NCBI GenBank assembly: GCA_015067725.1 | Contig: SVLX01000026.1 | Location: 1 to 37,171 of the forward strand | From: Oscillospiraceae bacterium | GTDB taxonomy: Bacteria > Bacillota > Clostridia > Oscillospirales > Oscillospiraceae | Direction of reading: 5' to 3' | Length of the DNA stretch: 37,171 nt | Shown: piece after piece, positions 6,389 through 15,234 of the stretch | How the letters are laid out: each line of letters begins with the position of its first letter | Position numbering within the stretch: the first letter of the stretch is position 1 | Position numbers and translations under genes: made by a program | Notes under the pieces: generated by a model | Told to the model about the DNA's origin: nothing | Seen by the model: only the letters and a program-made list of their open reading frames with translations | The model's database searches: none

Positions 6389-6397
6389 ATCATACCA
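6389..6397 (-). promoter_or_regulatory. possible extended -10 promoter for the GIY-YIG gene
   Basis: On the minus strand TGG-TATGAT, about 58 bases before the start codon, without a good -35. Further upstream, GAAAAAACCGG occurs twice with a 20-base period (6420 and 6440), which may be incidental. Confidence 0.4.
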
Positions 6398-6575
6398 CCA
6401 TTTTGTGCCAAATGCCAGAGAAAAAACCGGAAATTGGGCGAAAAAACCGGGGATTTCCCGGGGGTTCCTCGTTCTTTCCTCTGCTTTTGGTCAAAGTGCA
6501 TAAAAATGAAGCCGTAAATTTTCACGTCCGTTAGCATATCTTCATAGATTTTTAATAGCAATTCTGTCCGGAGTG

Positions 6576-6584
6576 TGCTATAAT
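6576..6584 (+). promoter_or_regulatory. extended -10 promoter of the CBS-pair gene
   Basis: TGC-TATAAT (TATAAT at 6579-6584) with no convincing -35. The TGn motif is the usual substitute. The start codon is 52 bases downstream. Confidence 0.6.
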
Positions 6585-6635
6585 ATAAACAAAAGTATAG
6601 GGCGACAACCGCCCACGACCAAAGGAGCGAGTACA

Positions 6636-7052
6636 TTGAATATTTTGTTCTTCCTGACCCCGAAGAGCATGTGTGCCTATCTGGATGACGACTATACCCT
6701 GCGCCAGGCTCTGGAAAAGATGGAGGCCACCGGTTATGCGGCGCTGCCCATCCTCAACAAGAAGGGTGAGTACTGCGGCACTCTGCGTGAAGGCGATATG
6801 CTCTGGGCCATTAAAGAAATGTGCGGCATGGATCTGCGGCAAACGGAAAACCATAAGATTATGGACATCGCCCACAAGCGGGACAATGTGCCCGTCCATG
6901 TGACGGCCTCCATGATGGATTTGATCGCCAGAGCCAGTGAGCAGAATTTCGTCCCGGTGGTGGACGACAAGAATGCCTTCATCGGGCTCATTACCCGCCG
7001 GGCGATTATGCGCTATTGTCAAGAGGTGATTTCCTCCGGCGCACCGGCCTGA
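6636..7052 (+). CDS. CBS-pair domain protein
   Basis: A 138-residue cytoplasmic protein consisting of two CBS motifs, at about residues 10-60 and 75-132. The motifs show TLRQALEKMEATGYAALPIL and MDLIARASEQNFVPVV. CBS pairs bind adenosine nucleotides (AMP, ATP, SAM or c-di-AMP) and act as energy or second-messenger sensors. With no attached catalytic domain, the partner here is unknown. I chose a TTG start at 6636. AAAGGAG lies 8 bases upstream, and the resulting N-terminus, MNILFFLTPKS, is the one I associate with this family. There is no in-frame ATG nearby downstream except Met12. It stands alone, followed by two tandem terminators. Confidence 0.85.
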   Translation: MNILFFLTPKSMCAYLDDDYTLRQALEKMEATGYAALPILNKKGEYCGTLREGDMLWAIKEMCGMDLRQTENHKIMDIAHKRDNVPVHVTASMMDLIARASEQNFVPVVDDKNAFIGLITRRAIMRYCQEVISSGAPA

Positions 7053-7094
7053 ATCCCTTTTTGTCTATCCTCATTCTTTCCTTTCTTTCTGGTG

Positions 7095-7136
7095 GCGTGT
7101 CGAATTCCCGGATTCGGCACGCTGCCAATCTTTTTT
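7095..7136 (+). terminator. terminator of the CBS-pair gene, first of two
   Basis: GCGTGTCGAAT (7095-7105) pairs with ATTCGGCACGC (7112-7122) with one G-U pair. The tail ends in six T at 7131-7136. Confidence 0.8.
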
Positions 7137-7148
7137 GCCATGAATGAC

Positions 7149-7181
7149 GCTCCCCCTCTTTTTTTGAGGAGGAGCGTTTTT
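7149..7181 (+). terminator. second tandem terminator
   Basis: GCTCCCCCTC (7149-7158) pairs with GAGGAGGAGC (7166-7175) with one mismatch, then GTTTTT. It lies between convergent genes. The T-run favours plus-strand use. Confidence 0.75.
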
Positions 7182-7195
7182 GGGGGTTTGGGGAC

Positions 7196-8722
7196 TTATT
7201 CGGGCAATTCGCCGCCTTGGTTCAGGAAGTGGTAGTAGGCACTGAGGTCCAGATTTTCCAGGTAGGTATAGTACAGCTCAACCCAGTTGAAGTTGGGCTG
7301 GCGCAACTCCGCTTCGGCCAGAATTACGGCATCCCCCTGTGCGGTGGTGTAGTGCAGGGCATAGTATACTGCGCCGTGGTAGTAAGTACCCTGAGCAGCA
7401 GGGTCATGGAAGGAAATATCCATACACAGCCGGTCACCGGCATTGACAAAGAAGGGACTCTTGCCATCCCAGTAGAGGGGGTCTTTGTCGGGGAAACGCT
7501 TCTTATCCTGCAACATCATGGTAACGAAGTCGCCTGGCAATCCTTCTTCTATGGTTCGCGCCCAGTCCTGGTGTTTAATCTGCCGAATCCATGCCCCGGT
7601 TGCCACTGTGCCATTGTCGGTAAGCACCTCAATCCGGTTCAGCACCATCTTCTGTGTGGCGGAAAAGTCCAAAATCGCGGTGCAGTTGCCGTCATCCCAT
7701 GGGGTCAGGGCGGCCAGGCGGTACTGATCGAAGTATTCATAGCCCGGACCGGAAGAACCGAAACTGCCGGGTGCTTCTTCCCGGGGGGCGCAGATGCGGA
7801 TTTCGCCCAGCGGGAGGGTATAGGTTTCGCCGTCAAGCCGGAGGACGGCCGTATCAATCACCGTACCCACAGCCACCTGAGACAGGTCGATTTCCACCAG
7901 AACCGCCTCAAATTCCGGGGTGGTCTGAGCCAAATCCTGAGCCAGATTCTGATATTGCCGGATATAGTCCGCATAAGCCGCCTGGGCATCCCGGAGAATC
8001 TGGAGATTGCCGGGGGTGGTGGGGGAGCGCCAGAATACTTCATCGGCGTGAACCATGGTGGTATAGCGTTCCAGAGCTTCGTTCCAGTCGATACCGGCCA
8101 AGGTCAGGGCAACCGGCACGGAGGTCTCCGCAAGGGGCAGGTCACTCTGGGCGAGAACGGCACCCATGCCGTCGATTACGCCAACCACAATGTGCTGCTC
8201 ATTGCGGAGGAAATTCTCCGGCGTGATATGGACATTTTCGAGGCTCGTGCCGGGGATGTCCACCTGAAGCCGGTTTAGTTTGTTGGGGGTTTTGGAGAGC
8301 AGGCCAATATAGATGGTCTCGCCAACTCTGTTCCCCATTTTCTGGTCCAGAAGACCATCAGACCGGCCATATGGATATACATCCAAATCAAACTGATTGT
8401 GATAGACAATCACCAAATCCCCCGCTTCAGAGACAATGGTATCGTCCGGAATGGCAGGAATCTCCGGGGGGAGGGTGGCGGTGCTCTCGGATGGCGTGGT
8501 GGGGGTTAAAGGGTCAGCGGTGGGGGAGCCGGAGAGAACTTGGTCTTCGGTGGGTGGTGCACTCTGGGTCTGTGCGGTGGGATTCTCCGGGCGGGGGTAG
8601 AGACTGGGCATAGTGGGTGCATCGTCGCCTGATTGGTGGGACGGCAGAAGCACAGCAAAGAGAATGACCAACAGCACCACAAGAATGAGCATGATGGCGG
8701 GAACAAGGAATTTCTTCTTCAT
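7196..8722 (-). CDS. membrane-anchored extracytoplasmic protein, paralogue B
   Basis: A 508-residue protein starting MKKKFLVPAIMLILVVLLVI. It has one N-terminal membrane anchor (about 6-28). A Pro/Thr/Ser-rich linker (30-95) and an exported region of about 400 residues follow. I do not recognise a named domain. Marks to search with are DLDVYPYG, ALTLAGIDWNEALERY, LPLGEIRI, NAGDRLCMDISFHDP, YYALHYTTAQGDAVI and the tail LENLDLSAYYHFLNQGG. It is clearly a tandem duplicate of the gene at 8811-10253: N-terminus, tail and even the leader around the ribosome-binding site match. The lipoprotein at 32943 is a more distant relative. The start has AGGAGA upstream. There is no terminator or promoter in the 88 bases before it, so it is probably read from the promoter at 10312-10340. 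Confidence 0.85.
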   Translation of the reverse strand: MKKKFLVPAIMLILVVLLVILFAVLLPSHQSGDDAPTMPSLYPRPENPTAQTQSAPPTEDQVLSGSPTADPLTPTTPSESTATLPPEIPAIPDDTIVSEAGDLVIVYHNQFDLDVYPYGRSDGLLDQKMGNRVGETIYIGLLSKTPNKLNRLQVDIPGTSLENVHITPENFLRNEQHIVVGVIDGMGAVLAQSDLPLAETSVPVALTLAGIDWNEALERYTTMVHADEVFWRSPTTPGNLQILRDAQAAYADYIRQYQNLAQDLAQTTPEFEAVLVEIDLSQVAVGTVIDTAVLRLDGETYTLPLGEIRICAPREEAPGSFGSSGPGYEYFDQYRLAALTPWDDGNCTAILDFSATQKMVLNRIEVLTDNGTVATGAWIRQIKHQDWARTIEEGLPGDFVTMMLQDKKRFPDKDPLYWDGKSPFFVNAGDRLCMDISFHDPAAQGTYYHGAVYYALHYTTAQGDAVILAEAELRQPNFNWVELYYTYLENLDLSAYYHFLNQGGELPE

Positions 8723-8810
8723 GGGGATTTCTCCTGTCGGTGGGGTGTGGGAAGTGGAGGTTGTTTCTGACTGGGGAATAGATTCTCTTTGGCGGAGTGG
8801 GTTTGACTGC

Positions 8811-10253
8811 TCATCCCGCCAAATTGCCGCCTTGGTTCAGGAAGTGGTAATAGGCACTGAGGTCCAGATTTTCCAGATAAGTATAGTACAATTCATAAGC
8901 ATTGGGGAGCGGTGCGGTCAATTCCGCCTCCAGCTCGATTACGCCTTCTCCCCCGGCGGCGGTGTAGTGGAGGGCGTACCGTGTGATTCCCTGATGGTGG
9001 ACAGCCTGCGCCAAAGCGGGGGAGAAGAAATCTGCCCGGATACACAATAAGTCGCCGGCATTCACATAGAAGGGGGTATGATTTGGCCAGTAGGTGGGCT
9101 GAATATGGGAGAAGTAACTGCTCTGGTAGGCTTGTTTGGCGGTCTCATCGGTGAACGCCTCAGCGGGATAGCGCACCTGCCATAGCGTTTGGTCAATCTG
9201 CTGAATCCATGCGCCGCCGATCACGGTGCCGTTTTCGTCCAGCACCTCAATTCGGTCCAGAATCATGGCCTCTTTTGCCCGGAAGGCGAAGTTTGTGGAG
9301 AAGAAGCCGTCATCCCAGGCATAAACCGTGGACTCCCGCTGAACATCAAGACAGTCATGGGCCTGCGTGGAGGTGTCTTCGGCAGGCTGGGTCTCCCGGA
9401 AGCGGATTTGCCCCAGAGGGAGCAAATAAGTGTCCTTTCCAACCGTGAGGGTACATTCTTCAATGACAGTTCCCGGAGGTACGCTGGACAAATCCACGGA
9501 CAACAGGACAGAGTGAATATCCGGCGCATCCAAATCCAATTCACCGGCCAGTTGCTGATACTGGGTCAGGTAATCCAGATAAGCCGCTCTTGCCTCGTTT
9601 TTCCGCTGCAGGTTGCCGGGGGCAGAGGGAGACTGACAGTAGGCACTGTCGGTTTGTGTCATGGCGGTATATAACTCCAGGGCGTGATTCCAGTCGATTC
9701 CGGCCAGCGTCATGGCCAGATTCATGTGCTCATCCGCTATGGATCTGCCGGAGATTGTGCCGCCCACAGCACCCTGACCATTTACTTCGGCAGAAAAAGA
9801 GAATTGGTTGGCCGAGTAATCCCGGAAACTATAGATGCTGCATTGCTCCGCATCGGTGCCATGTATATCCAGCGTAATGTCAGACAGATTCAATCCCTGC
9901 AGGGCGATTAGCTGGATGGCCATGTATTTTTTCGGGGTCTGGTCCAGTCGGATGCGGAAGCTGACGGACTCGCCAAAGGAATCTTCGGGGTAGATGTCCA
10001 CATCATAGTGGGCGTGGTAGGCAATGAGCAGGTTTCTGTCTTCGGAGAGGATGATGCCATCCGGGATTTCTGTCTGCGATACCTTGGGCGAGGTTGCATC
10101 CGGCTGGGATGTGGTCTGGCCGGATGGTTGGCTTGGTGTGGTTTCGGGTGTGGATTCGGGCGGGGTGTCCGTGCTCCACGGCTGAACCAACGCCAGCACC
10201 AGAGCCAGCACCAACAGGGCAATGATGGCGGGAACAAGGAATTTCTTCTTCAT
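8811..10253 (-). CDS. membrane-anchored extracytoplasmic protein, paralogue A
   Basis: A 480-residue protein starting MKKKFLVPAIIALLVLALVL. It has one membrane anchor (6-25) and a long Thr/Pro/Ser/Gln linker (TPPESTPETTPSQPSGQTTS). The exported region shows DVDIYPEDS, AMTLAGIDWNHALELY, LPLGQIRF, NAGDLLCIRADFFSP, YALHYTAAGGEGVI and the tail LENLDLSAYYHFLNQGG. No known enzyme motif was seen. A role as surface binding or accessory protein is possible but is inference. The start at 10253 was preferred over a frame open further upstream because AGGAGG lies eight bases before it and MKKKFLVPAI matches the paralogue. It is the first gene of a two-gene operon that diverges from the large protease at 10567, which suggests shared control. 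Confidence 0.85.
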   Translation of the reverse strand: MKKKFLVPAIIALLVLALVLALVQPWSTDTPPESTPETTPSQPSGQTTSQPDATSPKVSQTEIPDGIILSEDRNLLIAYHAHYDVDIYPEDSFGESVSFRIRLDQTPKKYMAIQLIALQGLNLSDITLDIHGTDAEQCSIYSFRDYSANQFSFSAEVNGQGAVGGTISGRSIADEHMNLAMTLAGIDWNHALELYTAMTQTDSAYCQSPSAPGNLQRKNEARAAYLDYLTQYQQLAGELDLDAPDIHSVLLSVDLSSVPPGTVIEECTLTVGKDTYLLPLGQIRFRETQPAEDTSTQAHDCLDVQRESTVYAWDDGFFSTNFAFRAKEAMILDRIEVLDENGTVIGGAWIQQIDQTLWQVRYPAEAFTDETAKQAYQSSYFSHIQPTYWPNHTPFYVNAGDLLCIRADFFSPALAQAVHHQGITRYALHYTAAGGEGVIELEAELTAPLPNAYELYYTYLENLDLSAYYHFLNQGGNLAG

Positions 10254-10311
10254 GGGGTTACCTCCTGCCGGTGAGGGATGGGAAGTGGTGAGGTTTTCCG
10301 AATATGGTACC

Positions 10312-10340
10312 ATTGTAAAGGAAGGAAAGAGAGCTGTCAA
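10312..10340 (-). promoter_or_regulatory. promoter of the paralogue A-B operon
   Basis: On the minus strand TTGACA (10335-10340), 17 bases, TACAAT (10312-10317). The leader is about 55 bases. Confidence 0.8.
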
Positions 10341-10429
10341 CCGGGGTGGGCAAAAATTAAGAATTTTTAAGAATTTGCGGTAATGTGGCAGAGAATCCGG
10401 GGTGAACCTGGCGGGGTGTTTGTGAAAAG

Positions 10430-10511
10430 TGCAAAAATAAACCGGCTTGGTTTTGGGCAGATTGCAAAAACTTTTAATGGGGTGCAAAATAGGTTTTGCA
10501 AAAAGTGCAAA
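10430..10511 (+). promoter_or_regulatory. five TGCAAA repeats in front of the protease promoter
   Basis: TGCAAA occurs at 10430, 10463, 10483, 10497 and 10506, all in the same direction. The last two lie over the -35 region. This is far more than chance would give in 82 bases, even in A-rich DNA. The repeats are candidate regulator sites for the protease gene. The binding protein is unknown; the two HTH regulators downstream are candidates. Confidence 0.45.
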
Positions 10512-10524
10512 GACGTGCTATACT
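10496..10524 (+). promoter_or_regulatory. promoter of the 1510-residue protease
   Basis: TTGCAA (10496-10501), 17 bases, TATACT (10519-10524). The leader is about 35 bases, ending in TTTAGGAGGAAACACC before the ATG. Confidence 0.75.
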
Positions 10525-10566
10525 AAGTCCAGCCCAAGGCAAAACTATAATTTAGGAGGAAACACC

Positions 10567-13500
10567 ATGAGAAAGCTACTGAAAAGAACCCTGGCGCTGC
10601 TGCTCTGCCTGGCTATGCTGGGTGGGTTCGCGGTGGTGCCGCAGGTCAATGCGCAAAGCGCAGAGACTTTACCCCCCATTGATCTGACCCAATTCGGGAA
10701 TCAGGTCGTCTATGGCAAGGCGGGCGAAACCACCTTCGTCCCTGCCGGCTATACCTTCGTCTATGAGGACGAAAACGGCGAAATCTATGCCCAGCAAGCC
10801 CCCGCGGATGTGTACATTTCCCTCAAAGCTCTGACTCCCGAGCAGGCTGAGGCCCTTGCCGGGCTGAGTGGCGGTCAGGAGTCCTACACCGTCAGTGACA
10901 GCGGTACGGTTCTGGCCCGCCGGGACTTTGATGCCGCCGAAGCCGCCCGGTACAGCGCACAAGTTCAGTCCATCATGGGTGGTCAGCCCATCCGGGAGGG
11001 CGCAGAGGTCAGCTTCATTACCGATGCCTATGCCGCCCAGAGTGCCGTCCGGGTGATGGTGGTCTTTGATGATGCTCCCGTCAGCAAGCTGGAGGGCATG
11101 ACCGTAACGCTGGGTCAGTCTTTGGGGCAGGCGGAGCTGAATGCCAGCCGGGCCATTGAAGAAAAGCAGCTCACCCAGGTGCAGGCCATGGAAAAGGCGC
11201 TGGGTTATGCGGTGGAGGTCAGCGGTCAGTTCAGTCTGATTTCCAATGCCGTGGCGGTTACCGTCAACTACAGAGATTTGGCCAGGCTGAATAAGATGGA
11301 GGGGGTAAAGAAAGCCTATGTGATGCCAACCTTCTCCGTTCCCGAGACGCAGACCACTGTGGTGGACTCCCTGCTGGAAATTGCCCCCAACATGAAGTTT
11401 GCCGGCCCTGCCATGGGCGCGAATCAGGCATGGGATGTGGGCTACAAGGGCGAGGGCATGGCGGTTGCCATCTTGGACACCGGCCTCAGCTTCTCCAACA
11501 TTGCCTTCTCCGTAGGGCCAGCCGACCAGAGCCGGGTGGCATACACCAGAGAGGACATTGCCGCCATTTTGGAGAACAACGAGCTGAACGCGGAAGTTCT
11601 GTCCGCCGATACCTCCATTGATACCGTCTACTACAGCTCCAAGATTCCCTTTGGCTTCAGCTACGGCGATGCTCTGGCCAACTTTGGCGAGGATTTGAGC
11701 TGGGCGGGTCATGGCACCCACGTTGCCGGTATCGTTGCCGGTAACATCCCTGAGGCCATTGTGGACCAGATTCAGATGGACACTTTGGGTATTGCGCCTG
11801 AGGCACAGCTCATTATCCTCAATGTCTTTGACCAGAATCAGAATTGCTATCTGGATTATCTGATCGCCGCCATTGAGGACTGCATCACTCTGGGCGTGGA
11901 CTGCGCCAATCTGTCTCTGGGCTCTCCCTCCGGCCCTTACTATCTGGAGGGCATGACGGAATTCTATGACGCCGCTTATGAGGCGGGCATCAATGTGGTG
12001 GTTTCTGCCGGTAACGATGCCCATACCGGTTATAACTCCCTCTGGGGTTATGACTATGTGAAGTCGGACTCCGTCTCCACCGGCACCATCGGTATGCCCG
12101 GTACGTTTGATTCGGTTCTGACGGTGGCCAGTGCCGAGAATGCCTATATGTTCAATGTATATGGCAACTCCATGTCCTTCCCTCATCCCATCGACCCCTC
12201 GGCTACCTTTGTTCTCCGGTACGAAGAACTGGAAGTTCCGGAAGGTATGGGCTTCCGGGAGCGGCTGGAACTGCAGAACCTCCCGTGGAGCGATGACCCC
12301 TCCGATGCGGAAGGCAAGCTCCTGTTCCTGCCCTTTGAAGGTGGCAATGCTGACCATTTGGTGGATGAAGCCATCGCTGCCGGTGCTGTGGGTCTGGTGC
12401 TGATCTATCCCGCCACCGAGGAGAATATGTGGGGCCAGTTCATTGAGATGACCATCACCAAGTATGACATTCCGGTCTGCAAGATGGATGAAGTGCAGTA
12501 TCCCTATGTAGAATTCATGTTGCCGGAGACCCTCCGTGTGGATGCGGCGTGGAATCCCATGGAGACTGCGGGTGAAATGTCCGTATTCTCCTCCTGGGGC
12601 CCCACGGAGGCCCTGACCCTGAAGCCGGAAATCACCGGCATTGGCGGCAATGTGTTCTCCGCTTACATGAACAATCAGTTTGCCGTCATGTCCGGCACTT
12701 CCATGTCCTCTCCTGCAGTAGCCGCCACGGCAACCCTTCTGCGGCAGTACCTGCGGGAAAATGAGCTGGTGGCGGAGGATGAGCTGAACCATGTGGTCAA
12801 CTGCCTTCTCATGTCCACTGCCACGCCCCTTTATGACGAGGAACACGGCACCTATTACGCCGTCCGCCGTCAGGGTGCGGGCATGGCCAACATCGGTCTG
12901 GCACTGGAATCTGAAGCCTACATCACCGCAGAGGGCACCAATAAAGCCAAGCTGGAGTTGGGCGACGATCCGGAAAAGACCGGCCTGTATGAGATGACCT
13001 TTGAGGTGGTCAACCTCTCTGACCGGGACAAGACCTACACCCTCAACACCACCGTCCTGGGTCAGAAAGCCGATGGCGGTCAGCTCAAGGACGGTAAGGT
13101 GACCTACCTGACCCATGACTATGTCCGGGAGCTGGAATCCACCGTCACCACCAGCCTGCGGGGAGATACCCTGACTGTTCCTGCGGGCAGTACGGCGGAA
13201 GTCACCGTCACCGTGGAGCTGAGCGAGAAGGAAAAGGCATATTATGACGAGCGATTCCCCGCCGGTGCTTATGTGGAGGGCTTTATCCAGCTTCTCAGCG
13301 AAGAATCCGTGCCTCTGGTTGTGCCCTTCCTGGGCTTCTATGGCAACTTTGAGGATGGCCCCATTCTGGAACCCGGCGCTTATGACACCATTCTGGGTGG
13401 CGACAGAGCCTACAACATTGCCGATCAGGTACACAATGCTCTGGTGGGAACGGTCAACTATCTAGATAACCTGAGCTTTGAAACTGTCGCAAACAAGGAT

Positions 13501-15099
13501 CACTATTTGGGCGACTCGTTCTATACACCCGGCTTCAAAGTGCCCCATGACCAGTATTTTGGTCACCCCTTCTATAGTCAGTTCTTCTCTGAGATGGCGG
13601 GTATCTCCCCCAATGGAGATTTGAATCTGGATACTTTCCAGTTACGCTTGGGCCTGCGGAGAAATGCCGAGAACATCCACTATACCGTCACCAACCGGGA
13701 AACCGGGGAGATTCTCTGGGAGCAGGACACTTACTTTGTGCCCAAGTCCTACAAGACCGATGCGTATGCCGGTGCGGAGCTGTCCAAAGAATGGCTGCAC
13801 CCCAGTGAGCTGATCAATGTGGGCACACCCTGGGAAATGGTCATCTATGACACAACCCAGTGCCTTCTGGAGAACAACACCTGGGTAGAGATTCGGGCAG
13901 ACATCACCCCGGAGGGCAAAACCGCACCTACGGAGTCCAAAACCTTTACCCTGTACATCGATAACCTTGGCCCCATTCAGCCTCAGGATCTCCACATCAA
14001 GGAATACTATGGCTCTGTTTACTTTGCGACAGACTGGAGCGAATACTGGTTCAACGACTACTATGAGTATTACACCCTAAACTATGACGAAGCCGCAGAT
14101 GTCTGGAGTGGTTATGCCGTGACCACGTTCGTGGGCGGCAGTAACATCCCGGATAAGGGCTTTACCGGCGAGGGTGGCAGCACGCTTTGGCAGTTCACCG
14201 AAAATCAGAAATTCCTGGCATTCTACTATGACTATGCCGGTAACTGCTCGGCTTACGAGTTCCGGGGCGGCGATTACATGGCGGAGTATGTTGACCTGAC
14301 CGCCGAAAAGACTACCATCAATCTGGGCGAAACGCTGACCATCACCGATGTGGCAGAAAATGAGTTCAACACCACACTGTCCTGGCAGGTCTCTGACCCC
14401 ACTGTTGCCTCCATTGTGGAAAGCGACGGACACAGCGTCACCATTCAGGCTTTGGCACAGGGCACGGTCACCGTCACCGGCGGATTCATCTCTATGGGTA
14501 CGGTGGTCGGTGAAACCCTGGAAATTCAAGTGGTAGACCCTGAATTTGAAGCACTGCGGGAGAAGTTTGTGGATGTCCCCGGTCACTGGGCTGAGGAAGA
14601 TATTCTCGCCGCCGTCTATCATGGTCTGTTTAAGGGCATGGACGAGACTCATTTTGCTCCCAATGCCGCCACCACCCGTGGGCAGCTTGTGACCATCCTC
14701 CACCGGACAGCAGGCGAGCCGGAGTCCACCAAGTCCGCAACATTCCGGGATGTGCGGGAGAATGCCTACTATGCCGAAGCTGTGGCCTGGGCTGCGGAAA
14801 ATGGCATTGTCACCGGTCACAGCGAGACGGTCTTTGCTCCCAATGAGGTCATCACCCGGGAGCAGTTGGTCACCATGCTGTACCGCTATGCCCAGTATGC
14901 GGGTCTGGATACCTCTGCCCGGGCTGACCTCGGCGGGTACACCGATGCCGATACGGTCAGCGACTATGCCTGTGAAGCCTTCTCTTGGGCTGTCGCTACC
15001 GGTCTGGTCAATGGCACCACCGAGACAACCCTGACTCCCCGTGGCACTGCCACCAGAGCCCAGAGCGCAACCGTTCTGATTCGCTTTCTGGCTTTCTGA
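10567..15099 (+). CDS. secreted S8 (subtilisin-like) protease anchored by SLH domains
   Basis: A 1510-residue surface protease. Order: signal peptide (1-29, cleavage after VNA); I9-like propeptide inhibitor (about 158-262); S8 catalytic domain with Asp304 in AILDTGLS, His382 in GHGTHVAG and Ser712 in SGTSMSSP. A PA-like insert (about 550-655) lies between His and Ser. Long beta-rich C5a-peptidase-like regions follow, then a BIG2-like domain (about 1245-1320) and three SLH repeats (1334-1510; FVDVPGHWAEEDI, FRDVRENAYYAEA, YTDADTVSDYA). SLH repeats bind pyruvylated wall polymers, so the enzyme should sit on the cell surface and degrade proteins or peptides outside the cell. The triad is complete. 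The ATG at 10567 follows TTTAGGAGG and a typical KR-rich signal start. The frame is open 40 codons upstream but without a ribosome-binding site. Downstream are two HTH regulators and a second SLH subtilase. Confidence 0.93.
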   Translation: MRKLLKRTLALLLCLAMLGGFAVVPQVNAQSAETLPPIDLTQFGNQVVYGKAGETTFVPAGYTFVYEDENGEIYAQQAPADVYISLKALTPEQAEALAGLSGGQESYTVSDSGTVLARRDFDAAEAARYSAQVQSIMGGQPIREGAEVSFITDAYAAQSAVRVMVVFDDAPVSKLEGMTVTLGQSLGQAELNASRAIEEKQLTQVQAMEKALGYAVEVSGQFSLISNAVAVTVNYRDLARLNKMEGVKKAYVMPTFSVPETQTTVVDSLLEIAPNMKFAGPAMGANQAWDVGYKGEGMAVAILDTGLSFSNIAFSVGPADQSRVAYTREDIAAILENNELNAEVLSADTSIDTVYYSSKIPFGFSYGDALANFGEDLSWAGHGTHVAGIVAGNIPEAIVDQIQMDTLGIAPEAQLIILNVFDQNQNCYLDYLIAAIEDCITLGVDCANLSLGSPSGPYYLEGMTEFYDAAYEAGINVVVSAGNDAHTGYNSLWGYDYVKSDSVSTGTIGMPGTFDSVLTVASAENAYMFNVYGNSMSFPHPIDPSATFVLRYEELEVPEGMGFRERLELQNLPWSDDPSDAEGKLLFLPFEGGNADHLVDEAIAAGAVGLVLIYPATEENMWGQFIEMTITKYDIPVCKMDEVQYPYVEFMLPETLRVDAAWNPMETAGEMSVFSSWGPTEALTLKPEITGIGGNVFSAYMNNQFAVMSGTSMSSPAVAATATLLRQYLRENELVAEDELNHVVNCLLMSTATPLYDEEHGTYYAVRRQGAGMANIGLALESEAYITAEGTNKAKLELGDDPEKTGLYEMTFEVVNLSDRDKTYTLNTTVLGQKADGGQLKDGKVTYLTHDYVRELESTVTTSLRGDTLTVPAGSTAEVTVTVELSEKEKAYYDERFPAGAYVEGFIQLLSEESVPLVVPFLGFYGNFEDGPILEPGAYDTILGGDRAYNIADQVHNALVGTVNYLDNLSFETVANKDHYLGDSFYTPGFKVPHDQYFGHPFYSQFFSEMAGISPNGDLNLDTFQLRLGLRRNAENIHYTVTNRETGEILWEQDTYFVPKSYKTDAYAGAELSKEWLHPSELINVGTPWEMVIYDTTQCLLENNTWVEIRADITPEGKTAPTESKTFTLYIDNLGPIQPQDLHIKEYYGSVYFATDWSEYWFNDYYEYYTLNYDEAADVWSGYAVTTFVGGSNIPDKGFTGEGGSTLWQFTENQKFLAFYYDYAGNCSAYEFRGGDYMAEYVDLTAEKTTINLGETLTITDVAENEFNTTLSWQVSDPTVASIVESDGHSVTIQALAQGTVTVTGGFISMGTVVGETLEIQVVDPEFEALREKFVDVPGHWAEEDILAAVYHGLFKGMDETHFAPNAATTRGQLVTILHRTAGEPESTKSATFRDVRENAYYAEAVAWAAENGIVTGHSETVFAPNEVITREQLVTMLYRYAQYAGLDTSARADLGGYTDADTVSDYACEAFSWAVATGLVNGTTETTLTPRGTATRAQSATVLIRFLAF

Positions 15100-15116
15100 G
15101 CCTTTGTCTCCTTTAC

Positions 15117-15154
15117 AGGGGCGGCCTGTCCTCTTTTGGGCAGGTCGCTCCCCC
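15117..15154 (+). terminator. hairpin after the first protease
   Basis: GGGGCGGCCTGTCC and GGGCAGGTCGCTCCCC can pair with G-U wobbles. No proper T-run follows, so read-through into the regulator is possible. Confidence 0.45.
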
Positions 15155-15172
15155 AGTCAGCTTCATTTGTTC

Positions 15173-15201
15173 TTGCAACATAAGGGAAATCCTGCTATAA
15201 T
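15173..15201 (+). promoter_or_regulatory. promoter of HTH regulator 1
   Basis: TTGCAA (15173-15178), 17 bases, TATAAT (15196-15201). It has the same non-consensus TTGCAA -35 as the protease promoter at 10496. Confidence 0.75.
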
Positions 15202-15234
15202 ATGCCATACGATGAGACAGAGAGGAACAAGACT

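Noticed and set aside
10669..13434. A 921-codon open frame antisense to the first protease.
   Set aside because: Same reasons: a shadow of GC-rich codons with no start signal and no recognisable product.
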